A stretch of 64,000 nucleotides of DNA, from assembly GCA_963969495.1 (NCBI GenBank), contig OZ018321.1, positions 129,615,120 to 129,679,119 of the forward strand, in the 5' to 3' direction. The notes beneath the pieces are model-generated. The model was not told where the DNA came from and did not search any database. It was given only the letters and a program-made list of their open reading frames with translations. Origin of the DNA: Ceratothoa steindachneri (taxonomy: Eukaryota > Arthropoda > Malacostraca > Isopoda > Cymothoidae). Shown piece by piece: positions 23,891 through 35,999 of this stretch (position 1 is the stretch's first letter; every line of letters begins with the position of its first letter). A program made the translations under genes and the position numbers.

Positions 23891-24760
23891 GTGAAGTTGA
23901 GTAAGTTAAAGCAGAAGTTGAATGAATTTCTATTACAGTATATATTATTATGATAGAAATATACTATAGGGGAGGTTACTTTACCCGCTTTCTGTTAATG
24001 ATTATTTGGCGAATGAAAAATCAGAGGTGGGATGATATTTCACTAGTTAACTTTATCTTTTTTGTGTGTATACATTCTAGAAAGTTAAGATTAGCCAAAG
24101 AATGAAAGATTATTGAATCCCTTAGGTTGACTAGTGGATGGAATTAGAAATGGGTGTTAGCTGATTTTTTACGCAAATTGAATGCAGTAATAAGTATTAG
24201 GATCAACAAATGTATAACTGAACTATTTGACACGAATGAAAAGAATGAAGGTGATAAAGATTTACTGCTTATTTCGATAAAAAATAAAAATCATTACATA
24301 AATATTCTTTTTTTGCCTTTATAACATAATCATGTATTTATTTTATATTTGTATCTGTGCAGGAGTGAATGCAAAGTTTGGTATTAGTCCCCTTTACAGA
24401 AATGGAGAAAATGTGTCCAAGAGATAAAGATACATATAACATCTAAAGGCGCAGATGTCTCTCAAATTTGGCATTAGACAGGTGATCTCGAGGGAGGAAA
24501 ACGCCAGGCTGGGAAGTGAATAAGAAGTAGGCAACCGAAAGAGCGAAAATTCAGGCCCTTTCGTGAAAATGTGTTTCAGCTAATGAGACGTTTATTAATG
24601 TATAAATAGCCAATTGCAATTTTAAAAACAAGTAAAATAAATAGTAAATAGTGGGGAAAATATGAAGTTAAGCGGAGATGAGAAAGTTATATTAGTAAGT
24701 ATGAAAATAAAGATTCTATGAATAAGGGAAATCATATTTTTTATACAATACAACATTAAT

Positions 24761-24766
<6 letters not shown>
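23891..24766. other. AT-rich spacer, no gene seen
   Basis: No recognised domain or repeat between the LTR of copy A and the TA run before LTR F. Confidence 0.35.
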
Positions 24767-24822
<56 letters not shown>

Positions 24823-24827
24823 TTTGT
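24767..24827. repeat. (TA)n microsatellite
   Basis: TA run interrupted by TATGTA, ending directly at the terminal TGTAGAG of LTR F. It occupies the same relative position as the leader microsatellites of copies A, C and D, but no primer-binding site lies beyond it. Confidence 0.9.
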
Positions 24828-25940
24828 TGTAGAGTAGGACGTCGATGCTATCCGAGGATTGACTACGTTGACGTGCGAAGGGACTACGTCAGAAATTGAG
24901 ATATAGATCTTATTGCGAGGGTTAAATAAACAAAATCGAGTGCGGTTAGCCTAAATAATTAATTCTTAGTGGTTCTGGGTTTTAGATAAACTGATTGTAG
25001 AAAAATAACTTTACTATATACGAGGAAAATATTATTAGCAAAAGTAAATAAATGACAATAAATTAGATGAGACCCAGGGTACCAAACGTGGGGGAGGATA
25101 CAAACGACTCGACGAGGACGAGAGTCCAAGAGAAGATGTACGGTCATTGCTTCCAGGGAAAGGAAGGAGAGTGCAAATGACGGGGATACTAACATAAAGC
25201 CTAATGGAATTGAACTTTGTATACGACGAGTAAGCGGAGCGCTGCAAAGTTCCACTTGCAAAGTTCCTTCTTCTTTAACCTCGCTGAGAAATGAACCAGG
25301 GAGTACTCCAGACGAGAATAAAGTCAATACCCGAGTTATAGATGCCTATCCATGTCTATTGTCTGTCAGGGGGGAACTTTGGCCTTCGGTACGAGCGAGG
25401 CTGGGTAGAGGTGACGCGTCGCGTTCGTAGCTGGAAGCCGTTTGGAGGCAGAACATGGCGTACGAGACTGTATGGTACTAATTTCTCAAAGCTTTTTGCG
25501 AAATATTTATACTACCTCGGCGGAAGCTGGTCGCTCGCGGCCCCCCAAAGGGGGACAGAGATCTCATTAGACTTTGCGCGCCAGTGGGTGGGTATTTTCG
25601 TCAGGTATCACAGGTCTTCGACGCCGTAGGTCTAGCGCCGATCAGGAAATGAGAGGGGAAAGAAAAAGAACCCAAACGGATCACGCGGTAGCGCGATATT
25701 CTCGTTGCTCCCTTAGGGCTGTCTGGCCGTGCAGGAGCAGGATATCTGGGAGAAGCTTGACCCCTAGTCGCTTCCAAAATTTTATAGAGCAAATAGTCGC
25801 TCTCAAATTCTGATAGAGCAAACAGTCGCTCTCAAAACCTGATAGAAAAAACAGTCGCTCTCAAAATCGGATCGAGCAATCAGTCGCTCTCAAACTCTGA
25901 TAGAGCAACCGTTGCTCACAATTTTCATTTGAGCAAGCAG
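24828..25940 (-). repeat. Solo LTR F (same family as the LTR of copy B)
   Basis: Aligns over most of its length with 36000-36900. Shared runs include TGTAGAGT, ACTGATTGTAGAAAAATAAC, GATGAGACCCA, TCGACGxGGACGAGAGTCC and GGGCTGTCTGGCCGT. It is in the same orientation as copy B. No gag or pol sequence adjoins it, so it is probably a solo LTR or a truncated element. The right edge is uncertain because the tandem hairpin block (25780-25935) is not present in the LTR of copy B. Confidence 0.75.
25780..25935. repeat. Five ~30-bp tandem hairpin units in LTR F
   Basis: Units of the type TAGAGCAAACAGTCGCTCTC recur about every 30 bases. In each, GAGC and GCTC can pair across an 8-base loop (AAACAGTC or variants). 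They lie in the part of the LTR nearest the element-sense start. Confidence 0.85.
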
Positions 25941-26541
25941 TGCTAAGATGAGCCGTCCGTAATTATTTACTTACATCTAAAATTACCCCATTGGGTAAAA
26001 CACATATTAACATTCGGTGATTTTATTTTCTGTACCAACAGAGCTATCTTTAATCAAGCCTTTGCTTGCAAGGAAAGTGGCGAGGCAAGAAACTTCACAC
26101 AACATACTAGCTGTGGACGGAGGAAGGAATCGACTCGGGCTGGAAACTCAAAGAAGCCATCGCATGGAGGCCCATAAGGTAGGAACCACAATTGTTGGTT
26201 TCTTTATATTCTCCAATTTTAACTTTGCTCTAGTTTAGCATCGTTAGAGTCTTAAATGGATAGGACCCTTCAAAATAAATATTCTTCCTAATCTTTGGTT
26301 TTCTTTCTCTTTTTAGAAGGGATGAACGCGAGAAAGATGGTCTGATTACCTTTGAATAACCTCATACGCCGATTCAACTAATTTTTATAAAAATTTAATT
26401 TTTCTTTCGGCTTTATTTGCACCCTTTGTGTTTAGCGCCCAACGCCCAACAGTTCATCAGCCCGCAATCACGTATTAATTCCCTTATTTCTTAAGTTAAT
26501 TGCTGTGTGATACTTAATATATATATTTCCGATGTAAAATC
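25941..26541. other. Spacer before the SGNH-like ORF
   Basis: No clear coding signal. Because it precedes the Pao/BEL block it may contain that element's 5' LTR or leader, but no second copy was found near the element's 3' side. Confidence 0.3.
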
Positions 26542-27100
26542 ATGAGAGTTGCATATTTGGGTCACTCCTTTGTGAAGGATCTAAATAACTTTGATAATCA
26601 CTGGGATAGCTTTAATGATGGGAAAATTTACCAAATAAGGTATTATAGCATACCAGGTTCATCCTTTAATACTTGGTTACATTTTCCCCCTAAATTGCAA
26701 CAGTGCTTTGATTACAAACCAGCTCCTTTTTTAGTTATTTTGGGAAGTAATTCAATAGTAAATAGTACTGAAGACACTGAAATTAAAAACGAATGTTATT
26801 TCCTATATTAATTACTGAAAGAGTCTACCAAATATCCGAATACTTCCAGTTCAAATTGAACTTAGATTTGTAGATTATGATAACCTATATGGAAATCCAG
26901 ACTCAGAATCCTAGAGTAAACGTAGAAATAAACTAAATAAGTTCAATAAAGGATTGGCATTTAAAGACTTCTTAGTTTGTATCACAGGCCCGGGAAGAAG
27001 AGATAATGTAAATTATTATAAATCTTCCAGAATCCATTTAAATTACTAAGGTCTTAAGTTTTACTACACATTAACACATTCTGCTATTTGGTTCGCTTAC
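26542..27100 (+). pseudogene. SGNH/GDSL-hydrolase-like ORF, decayed
   Basis: An ATG at 26542 opens 89 codons: MRVAYLGHSFVKDL (block I with GHS in place of GDS), then FLVILGSNSIV (block III-like). After a stop at 26809-26811 and a frameshift, the family pattern continues with IRILPVQI near 26835, VDYDNLYGNPDSE near 26872-26910 and SSRIHLNY near 27027-27050, where the His of block V would lie. I recall similar proteins as multicopy ORFs in invertebrate genomes, often beside retroelements. The fold assignment is an inference from motif order and spacing. Its position upstream of the Pao/BEL gag suggests that it could belong to that element. Confidence 0.5.
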
Positions 27101-27989
27101 GATAATTCGTAAAAAAGCAAGACAGAAAATTTAGACTCCTCAAAAATTAATTGGGAGGACATTAATAAAAAAACGATTACTTTTACGTAAAGGTAAAAGA
27201 ATATCAGTAACCAAAAGCTTACAAAATATATCCCGAAATTTAAGTACAATTCAAATTAAACATCTCGTAGCAAAATTAAATAAGTTAAAATCAGAATTGA
27301 ATCTGTTAGATAAGAAAATCCTCGAATATGGTATTACAAGTGGCCAATGGGAAGATTATTATTTGGAAGAACTGGGGGCAGCCAAAAGGGGTCTATTCTG
27401 TTTGGCGACAGGCGGATCTTTTGTACCAAATTTTTAACAATAATGCAGTTTTGAGTGCTGAATACGAATATAACATTTCCTTTTTGGAGAAATCAAAGGA
27501 AGTATCTAAAAAAAAAGAAATTTTAAACCGTAAATTTTGGTTTGTCCGATACATTTTGAAAAAATAGAATGGAAATGAAACGCACTTAAACTGGCATATG
27601 ATTTCCCAATATTATCGTTTACTCCCTTTATTATTTCTTCAAACATTCATTTGTATTTAGATATAAGTATCCCATAATATTTTTTTAAACAAATTTTCAT
27701 TTGTATTAAGTTTTCGCCACATAAATTCACATAAGTAGGAATCGAGCATCTCACGGTGGGTAGCGCCGTGTTCCAATATGTTTCACCTTTTTGGAGTAAA
27801 TTCAAAGGGACTGCTCGTGGGGGGTTTAGCACTGCGGGCTCCCCGACCTACAATGATCCTGAGTTTTCATCAATTGGGGGGATGTCTGGCGGGCGCAGCC
27901 CCCTGTATATAATCATAATTGTTTATAGAATAATGTTCTAAGCTAGTGCGCATTAAATTTTGTTTTTTAATACCTCCTTTCATTTCTCC
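27101..27989. other. Interval between the SGNH-like remnant and the Pao/BEL gag
   Basis: A 79-codon plus frame at 27328-27567 (WKNWGQPKGVYSVWRQADLLYQ, lysine-rich end) may continue the upstream ORF but has no motif I know. From 27720 to 27930 the sequence is GC-richer (GGGGTTTAGCACTGCGGGCT) with no assignment; it could be part of an LTR or a small unrelated repeat. Confidence 0.35.
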
Positions 27990-30900
27990 CAAGCAGAAAA
28001 GATTCGCTGTAAGTTATCAAGATAAGTTAGAAGAAGCTATTCTTTATTCAGGAGAAAACTTACAACCTATTAAATAAAACAACTAAAAAAAGTAATTCTG
28101 TAGAAAGCAGTAGTGTAGGATTTCCAAAGATTAGTTTACCACAATTAGAATTGCCAAAGTTCGATGGTCAGCCAGAGAACTATCAAAAATTTATATTTTT
28201 TTAAAAAATATTCTTCCTAATTCAATTTAACACAGTATGAGAAATATACATACTTGCTAAATCAAGTATCAGGTCCTGCGAAATTTCTGCTTTCCTCATT
28301 GCCTGCAGATGACCTGGAATTTGATTCGGCTCAAGCCCTTCTGAACGAAGCATTCTGTATTAAAATAGATCATCAATCTGCAGTTATAAAAAAAATGATT
28401 TAATTAAAACTTTCAGCTGATGAGTTTAAGTGGATCGGGGAGGCCCGTATTTTGCATGCCCAAGTAGAGTGTTTACAAATAGATGGGAATCACTTTACCC
28501 ACTATTTTATATGCGATAGTTAAACAGATTCATTTAAACAACATTTTGTAAACATAACTGGTAATTTAAGACCTACTTTCAAGGAAATATAAGATCATGC
28601 ATTTGAAGTAAACAGAAGAGTAATTGAATTTGAAGAGTCTGTGAAATCCAAAGAGAGAAGCACAGATTCAAGTGCGACCAAAACTATGGTATCTTTTGCC
28701 GCAAATTCTAACACTCAAAAGATAAAAAAAGCTTCACTTATCATTTTTGCGTTTCTCCAAATAACAATCACAAATTTTTTCAGTGTCCAAATTATTCTAC
28801 TCCCTAATAGAAACTTGATCGGGTTAGATTATTAAATGGTTGTGAGAGATGTGGATTTATATCACATACTATTAAAAATTGTAAATTTAGGTTTAGAGAA
28901 AGGTGTATGCAATGTAAACAGTGGCATTCTCATCTACTTTGTATTCAAGATGAAGAACCAAAAATAAACACTTGGGTAAATAAAAATGTTTAGAATAACT
29001 CTAGTCATTAAAAAAATGAAAAACAGAATAGTTTTAAATTAAGTTCTACTGAGGAAACAACCACAAATATATCTTTTTACACGAATGGCGTTCCCTGCAC
29101 TGACGTCATACTATCAACTTTTCCCGCGTGTCTGGCTTCTAATAAGAAAACTGAAGACGTAAGGGCAATTTATGATTCTGGTTCGCAGGCTTCCTTCCTG
29201 AACACATCTTTAGCAGAGAAGTTAAAATTAAAAGTAGTTAAAAGTAATATAAAAATTAATACTAAAGAATTTAATTGCTCAAATAGCTACAAAACTAAAA
29301 TAGTTTTAGTAAATTTAATGTTTAAGGTAAAATGAAATAATTTGAAGCAACCTGTGTTGATAACATAGACTTAGATTTGCATATACCAAATTTAAAAGAA
29401 ATTAAGCAGCATTTACAAGAAAATAATGTAAACTTAGCAGATAGACAGATCAGCGACGATAGCTTAAACAATATATGCTTAATATTAGGAATGAATGCTG
29501 CACATATATTGTCTAGGCGTGCTTGTAGTTTTGGGATTAACGGAGGTCAATCCTTTATGCTTGTTTCATCCATTAGTGTTCTGTTATCGGGAAAGGCGGC
29601 CTTTGTTTTCTTGGAAAACTTACTTGCGTATAGTATAAACCTATCTGAGATAGATGATGAATGACTAGTAACTGTGTGTAACACCATATCTGAAGAAATA
29701 TTAAATTATCCTGTAATTAGTGAAAAATTATAGAGAATGCTACTGGAGAGATCTTAATAAATGATTCTAAACTTTAAGCAAACTACGAAGAAATTAACAA
29801 AACTGACATAACCGATTCAGAAAAAAATTTAATTCAATTTCTATTAGATAATTATGGTAGAGACCCAGATGGAAGACTAATCATGCCTGCTCTTTGGAAA
29901 TCTTAATTAATACATCTTTTACCAGACAATTTAAACTTGCAAAAAGTGTTTAAATTTCAACTTTAAAAAGGATTAAAAATACAGATTAATTAAATCAAAT
30001 AGATGAAGCTGTAAAGCAGCAGGTGAAAAATAATATAATATAGCCCATATCTGATCTAGAAAAACTTAGACATGGAAATTCTCATTCATTTTCGGCTCAT
30101 CATGCGGTATTTCGTTCTAATGTAGAAAAGACTAAATTCCAAATAGTCTTTTTGTCAAATCTACGTTATACCAATATTAATAATACGTTATCGCATAATG
30201 AAGTCTCCTTTCCGGGACCAAACATGAATTATAAATTAATGTGGCATCTCTTTTTTTAAGATTTGACAAATATTTGCTTATCTTTAACGTCGTAAAGGCA
30301 TTTTGTCAGACTAAATTAAATGTTACCGATAGTAAAAAAATTGTTATTCTTATGGTTTAAAGATGTAAGCAAAAGCAACTTCACCATCCAAGCATATCGA
30401 ATGTTACGTTTACCTTTCGGATTAAGATTTTAGCCAACCATTCTGATGCTCGTACCGTGCATAATATTTATAAAAGAAAGTCAACTATTTTATGATAAGA
30501 CTAAAAACTGTGACAAACTATTATATAACTTAAGTTATATGGACAACATTGCCTATACGACTTTTGACGCCAACGAACTAAACTTTGCACAAAATACCGC
30601 TACTCAATTATTGGGCTCCTACGGGTTTCAGCTACAACAATTTCACACGAATGAACACAATTTACAATTTCAAATTGAAAAAGACAAAACTACACATGAT
30701 AATGAAACAAAATTATTTGGTATGGCTTGGGAAAAAAATAATGATAGAATTAAGAATCGAAAACCTTATTTAGTCCCTAACGTCGATACCAAACGAAAGA
30801 TTTTGTAAACTCACAATTTTGACATGTTTGGTCTAAATTTACCTATGCTTAACCGAGAAAAACATTTCTTACACGGCCTACAAATTAGTAATATTAATTA

Positions 30901-32700
30901 GGATACTCTTTTAGATCCTTCAAAAATAAAGGAGTGGAAGAAAATAGTAGCACAGGTTAATCAAAGTATGGAAATTTCCGTTCCACGAAGCATTGGTGAA
31001 AGAATAAACCATATAATATAATTGCATTCACCGATACCAGTAAAGACCTGTATGGCTGAGTATTATACTATTTACAAAATACGTCTGATTCCTTAAAATT
31101 TGTAGAAGCCAAAAACAGGGTGGTATCTAAATCACTGTCAAACAAATCTATTCCTTTATTGGAATTAGTTGCTGTACATTTCAGTGTAGAATGCCTGAAA
31201 GTTTTGTATGATATGTTGACTAACGCTACCATTCTCATTAAAATTAATATACTTGAGTTTTATACCGATTCAATGATAAGTTTAAAATGGTTAAAAGCTG
31301 TGGTACCAGATTTCAGTAAAATTGAGAAAAAGACAGTTTTCATCAATAATAAATTAAATTCAATTGTTAAATTGTGTGAGCATAGGAGCGTAGAATTTCA
31401 TCATTAACAGGTTTAAGAAGTCCCGCCGATAATGTAACTAGGTTTGTTTCAGCAAAGGTGTTATCAAAAACAAACCTTTCAGTAGGATCTAATAAGAGTG
31501 AGTTGAGTGATGAAAGCGTGCATTTACAAGTTCCTAATTCTAACATCTGTACAGTAATAAACACACAAGTAGAGGATATAAACGAAAGTTTCTTTGACAT
31601 TGAAAAATATTAATTTTTTTTAACAGAGCTTTCAGAGTAATGCATTTAGTTCGTAAGTTTGTACATTTATTAAAATTAAGGAGAAATATTAATGTTAAGG
31701 AACTTTTATTCCAACATAGTTGTAATTTTTTGATAAATATATATGAAAAGAAATCATTTTCACAAGTATTTAAGTTTTTTGAAGGGTCAGCTAACTATGA
31801 ACCACCAATCATAACTCAATTAAATCTATTTGTAGACCATAATAATATCATAAGAGTAAAAATTAAATTAAAAAAATTTAAAGGCAAAGTATACGGAAAG
31901 ATGCCCGCTTTATTGCACAAGGCTTGCCCATTGACAAGGTGCATTTATCATTAATGACCTTCATCTTCGATTGCGACAGGCGGGAATTTATAAATTCCTT
32001 GCTCCTTTAAGAAAAGAATTTGGGGTGCCTAATTGTTTCGTAACAGTAAAAAAAATCATTAAGGGTTGTATAACTTATAAAAGGATTTACGGTCGAACAA
32101 TACGCATAAATCAAAATGCCTACAAATCATATAGAGTTAACCCTACTTGCTTTCCCTTTAGAGAAAAAAATGATCATAGATCACATAGGACCCTTTACAA
32201 TCAAGGAAAACAGCAAAACTGTTAAAGTATATACTCGTATATTAATTCTAAGTGGTTTTGTGGTCGCGAGATGTAAATTTAATCATTTGTAGAAATATAG
32301 ATTGAGAGTCTTTCCAGAGAGCTTTTCAGATTCATTATATTTGAATATGGCATTCCTCAAAGAATACTAAGTGATAATGGCTCCCCTATAGTATCCTCTG
32401 TAATTAAAGTTAAGCATTTCCTAAATGATGTCCATGTACATAATTTCCTGAAGGAAAGAAACAGAGAAATGCTAAATTTAAACCGTATCCTTCTGGCTTA
32501 AGCTTCAGAGATAGACTTGTTGAATCTTTAGTTAAACAAGTAAAAAATATTATTAAAACCAGTATTTCATCAAACATATCAAAATTTGATAAATTAGAAT
32601 TTTTCGAAAAAGAAACAAATATGTTATTAAATAAAAGACCCATTGCTTACACTCCATCTCTTGGTCAGTTCACTATGAACTATGAACGATGTAAGTGGGT
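27990..32700 (+). pseudogene. Pao/BEL LTR retrotransposon polyprotein, decayed
   Basis: Plus-strand blocks follow the Pao/BEL order. Gag of the DUF1759 type has LPQLELPKFDGQPENYQKF near 28135-28190 and LLNQVSGPAKFLLSSLPADD near 28255-28313. Zinc knuckles include CERCGFISHTIKNC near 28837-28880. A protease (DUF1758-like) has YDSGSQASFL near 29171-29200 with the active-site DSG intact. RT has RHGNSHSFSAHHAVF near 30068-30112, FPGPNMNYKLMW near 30210-30245 and LSYMDNIAYTTFDANEL near 30530-30580; the YVDD-type box reads YMDN, so it is inactive. An RNase H-like segment is at 31120-31400 (SIPLLELVAVHFSVECL). Integrase follows: a zinc-binding region near 31960-32090 (LRLRQAGIYKFLAPLRKEF) and IDHIGPF near 32177-32197. 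Many stops and frameshifts show an old, dead copy. No LTR pair was found. Confidence 0.8.
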
Positions 32701-33073
32701 AGGTGTGGGTATGGGATAAAGAAATGGTGTTGGGACAGATAGCGGAAAATAGACAAGTGGTGAAAAGAGAAAGAAGTGTGGTAGAGTGCCAAGAGATGCT
32801 AAATGCCTGGTGATCAGGCCTATTGCTTTTAAATGTTTTTTGTTTCGTAGTTCCTTTGTTGTCTCTGAGATAGTTTATATTAATATGGCGTTCGAAAAAT
32901 TAATGTTCTTGGATATGTTCTGCGCATTTGCTGTTGTAGTAATAAATTACTTTAGTCACTTTACTGTTGTGCTTAGTGTCTTTATTTTTTTGTATATCTT
33001 GTAGTGAATGTAAATCGTGTCGTTTGTTTTTTCTTGGATTTCTTGTTCGGGATTTTTGGGTCTTAATCGCTCC
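32701..33073. other. Spacer between Pao/BEL and copy B
   Basis: A 72-codon plus frame at 32786-33004 is hydrophobic but unrecognised. It may be the 3' end of the Pao/BEL element. No LTR was recognised. Confidence 0.3.
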
Positions 33074-33079
33074 CTATGT

Positions 33080-33535
33080 GGAAACCCACGTAGTCAATAG
33101 TGCCAAAGACAAAGTGGCACTTGTAAGGGCTAATCGTGAGGTGGTGTTCCCGTGGGTCACCAAGTAAATGTTGTTGAGGTAGAAGATGATGCAGGGCAAC
33201 CCATCCAATATTCGCCTCATCATCCGGTTATAATTGCTACATTCCGTCGCCAACCCCGAGGGGAGTCGACATGATTGCATCAAGCCCTTGTAGGTGGGAA
33301 AGGCCGTGTACCTCTTTACCTCTTTCCTCACCGGAATCTGGTAATAGACCTTACACAGATCTAATTCTGTAGTGAATTTCAGCTTCTCGAACATGTACAA
33401 ATTCTGATCGATGAGGGAAATCGGTTCAGCGTCGAACACAGTGACGGTGTTCAACTTTCTGAAGTCGATGCACATCCAGTAAGAATCGGTCGATGGGCAA
33501 TCGAGCGTATCTGGCTAGGCGTGAATAGGATATTC
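33080..33535 (-). pseudogene. Reverse transcriptase N-terminal half of copy B
   Basis: Minus strand: MCIDFRKLNTVTVFDAEPI near 33415-33475 (fingers), FTTELDLCKVYYQIPVRKE near 33325-33385 (the first catalytic Asp block), then RRILDGLPCIIFYLNNIYLV near 33170-33230, where the catalytic YLDD box reads YLNN. One frameshift region lies near 33245-33265. It begins about 60 codons downstream of the integrase C-terminus. The thumb and RNase H are missing. Confidence 0.8.
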
Positions 33536-33639
33536 CGCGTCTTGTTCCACGCAGGCGACTTGTACCACGACCAAGAGGTCAAGCGGGTAACTAGACTCCA
33601 AGGCGGATCCTGCGGCCAGGCCATAAGTTTGTTGGCACA

Positions 33640-34900
33640 AGCGCGTCGATGGTACATTTTAAGCATGTTCACGTGAAATAGCTTAGTGCCAGGTGGTGTT
33701 TGGATCAAGGTGTCTACGGGGCCGCGTGTCTCAATCACTGGGAAGAGGCCCTTTCATTGGCTCAAAAGTTTGTTGTTCTCCGTGTGGAGTAGTGAAAGTA
33801 CTTCGTCACCTGGTTTAAATTTTCCTTATTGGGACTCACAGTCGAAGTAGGTTTTATAATGGCCCAAGTTTGTCTCGGCGTTCTGATGCGCGATCTCTGC
33901 GCATTTTCCTAACCTCTTCCACATGTCTACGAGGTAAGCGTAAAAGGATTGATCTCCTGGTCTAATTTCGAATTGGAGAAGAGCTCCTTTAGAATGTTAG
34001 AGGGGGCCCTTTAACATTACATCCATACAGAAGCTTAAATGGGACAAAGCCTAAGGTGAAATGGGGAATTTCCAGGTATGCGAAAAGGGTTACCGGCAAG
34101 AAATGGTGCCATTCTCGAGGTTTTCCGGCGCACAGTTTCTTGAGCATGTATTTCAGGGAGCCATTGATCCTCACACATCCCGTTACCAGCTGGCTAAAAA
34201 GGGGTGGTAAAAAGAGGTTTTATCATCAGGAGCTTGCCGACGTACTCCATCAGATGCGATGTGAATTGGCGGCCACGATCAGACAGGATTTCTTTGGGTA
34301 ATCCAACGCAAAGAAGATGGAGATTAGTGTTTCCGCTGAGGAGATGCTGTATATATTCTTCAACGGCATGGCGTCGGGGAACCGCGTTGCCAAATCCACT
34401 AAAATTAGCACGGAGCTGTCCTTTTCACTCGACGGGGGGTGTATCGGACCGATGAAATCAATTGCTACAAGATAAAACGGCTCTGAGATTAGTGGTTCTC
34501 TCTGCAACGGTGCGAGCTTTACTCGACCTTTGAGGGCAGCCTTTTGGGAGATGTCGCAAGACCTGCAGTAGTGAAGGATTTCTTCGTGAGCGCCTAGCCA
34601 AGAGAAATATTCGAAGATCTTTTGGGTGGTCTTCCTGTGGCTAAAATGGCCTGAAAATAGGCTGTCATGTGCAGTGGATAAAATGTGACCAACGTGCGAA
34701 CACGGAACACACAATACGTACGTCGGGGGTTTACCGTTTTCTGAGCACGCACGGTAGTGTAAACAGTAGGTAACTTGGTAGGAGATCACCTTGTCTTCTT
34801 GGGTTGCTTCTTGCTATTTTGACTGGACCTTAGCCCGCAGGGGTCGGAGGGAATCGCAGTTCTTTTGGTTGCTTGCGAAGTCGTCAATCATGACATCCTT
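33640..34900 (-). pseudogene. Integrase of copy B, upstream of RT
   Basis: Minus strand from about 34900. The N-terminal H2C2 zinc domain is visible as HDSLFSGHFSHRKT near 34645-34690 and HYCRSCDISQKAA near 34540-34580. The catalytic core starts with AIDFIGPIHPPSSEKDSS near 34410-34465 (first Asp present) and FPDAMPLKNI near 34340-34370. The second Asp region is corrupted near 34260. The core ends with FVPFKLLYG near 34015-34045 and the C-terminal block is GPVDTLIQTPPGTKLFHVN near 33660-33722. Reading from the protease into the integrase is continuous, which shows that the integrase directly follows the protease. Frameshifts near 34250 and 33980 break it. Confidence 0.8.
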
Positions 34901-35880
34901 GAATTCTGAAAACATGAGGTTTGTAGGGATTAGGGCATCTTCGAATCTTTTACCACTTGCGAACGGGTAACCGCGGGTTGAGCTGGGGGAGACCCGTGCG
35001 CACTGGCCAATAAGGATGGATCAGAAATTAATAGGGGCTGCTACTACTTCTGTCTAACTAGTAAAGTACGCACAAGCAATGTAGCACTTAACGATGGGGC
35101 ACCGATTGGTGCGCCCCAAGTAGTCGTGCACGACGGCAAATTTATTATAGAGCGGGGCTACTGGGGGGAAGCAGCTTGTTCGATAACACTATGCAAGTGC
35201 ACCCGATATATCTCACAAGAGTGGAAACACGGCAGCCATTAATCGTTCCTGATTCGAACTTAAGAGGTATTATTATCAAACAACAAGTTTACCTGGTGGC
35301 CGCCGGGACTTGAGATGCTCGGGAGAGGAGAAGATTCCGATGGTGTTGATGGAGGAGCAGATATGGCACAGGTCTGGTGTGCCTGGTGAGAAGAGTTATT
35401 CCTGAACTGAGAGTTCTGGGGGAAGTTCGTTTCCACGTGACCCTCCACGCCACAGGAAAAACAAACAAGAGAACGGTTCTACATCCCGATATTCGGACGA
35501 AAAGAGTGGCTTCGGCTTCGATGGCCCAGTTTACTTGGCAAACTTGTTTCCATTTGCCAGGATGAATTTACCTTTTATTTGGGAAAAATAGGGGGCGTTT
35601 TCTTCCCTTCTTTCTGATAAAGGTTGTAACTTGCTGAAAAAATCTTGGCCTCTTCTGTGCACTCCTTTATTTTGAGGCACGGCTGGTCTTTTACGAAAGA
35701 TCTGATTTTAGCTGGAAGTGCAGCCAACAACTTGTTTCTCAAGAAGAAGTCAACGAGAGCATCGTAGTCATGCGGGATTTTAACAGCATCGAGCCAAAAA
35801 GTTGGGGTGACGTTGTAGGGTGTACCAAAACTAACGGTATGTTTGGCCTCGCCGAATGTGGGCATGTCTGAATTTGGATC
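34901..35880 (-). pseudogene. Gag and protease of copy B
   Basis: Minus strand: gag C-terminal part at 35865-35575 (LRNKLLAALPAKIRSFVKDQ, KECTEEAKIFSASYNLY), clearly related to gag of copy D. The zinc knuckle region is near 35430-35475 with its last Cys lost. The protease-like segment is near 35010-35240 with IGCTCIVLSNKLL near 35180-35215; the residue where the catalytic Asp should be is Tyr. The N-terminal half of gag is missing. Confidence 0.7.
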
Positions 35881-35981
35881 GGCAAAAGTCTGGGGTCAAG
35901 TTATATACCGCCAGTAACTACAGGTTACCCTAAAGGCCTGACACCAGAACATAATATAGATTTCGTAGGGTGACCCACACA

Positions 35982-35991
35982 CCTGAAACCA
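35982..35991 (-). other. Primer-binding site of copy B
   Basis: Element-sense TGGTTTCAGG, 8 bases from the LTR end. It aligns with TGGTATCAGG in copy C and TGGTGTCAGG in copy D, and the following GTGTG is also shared. Confidence 0.6.
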
Positions 35992-35999
35992 GAATATAT

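Noticed and set aside
26000..33070. LTR pair for the Pao/BEL element
   Set aside because: Comparing the sequence before 27.9 kb with that after 32.7 kb by eye gave no match, so no LTRs are claimed.
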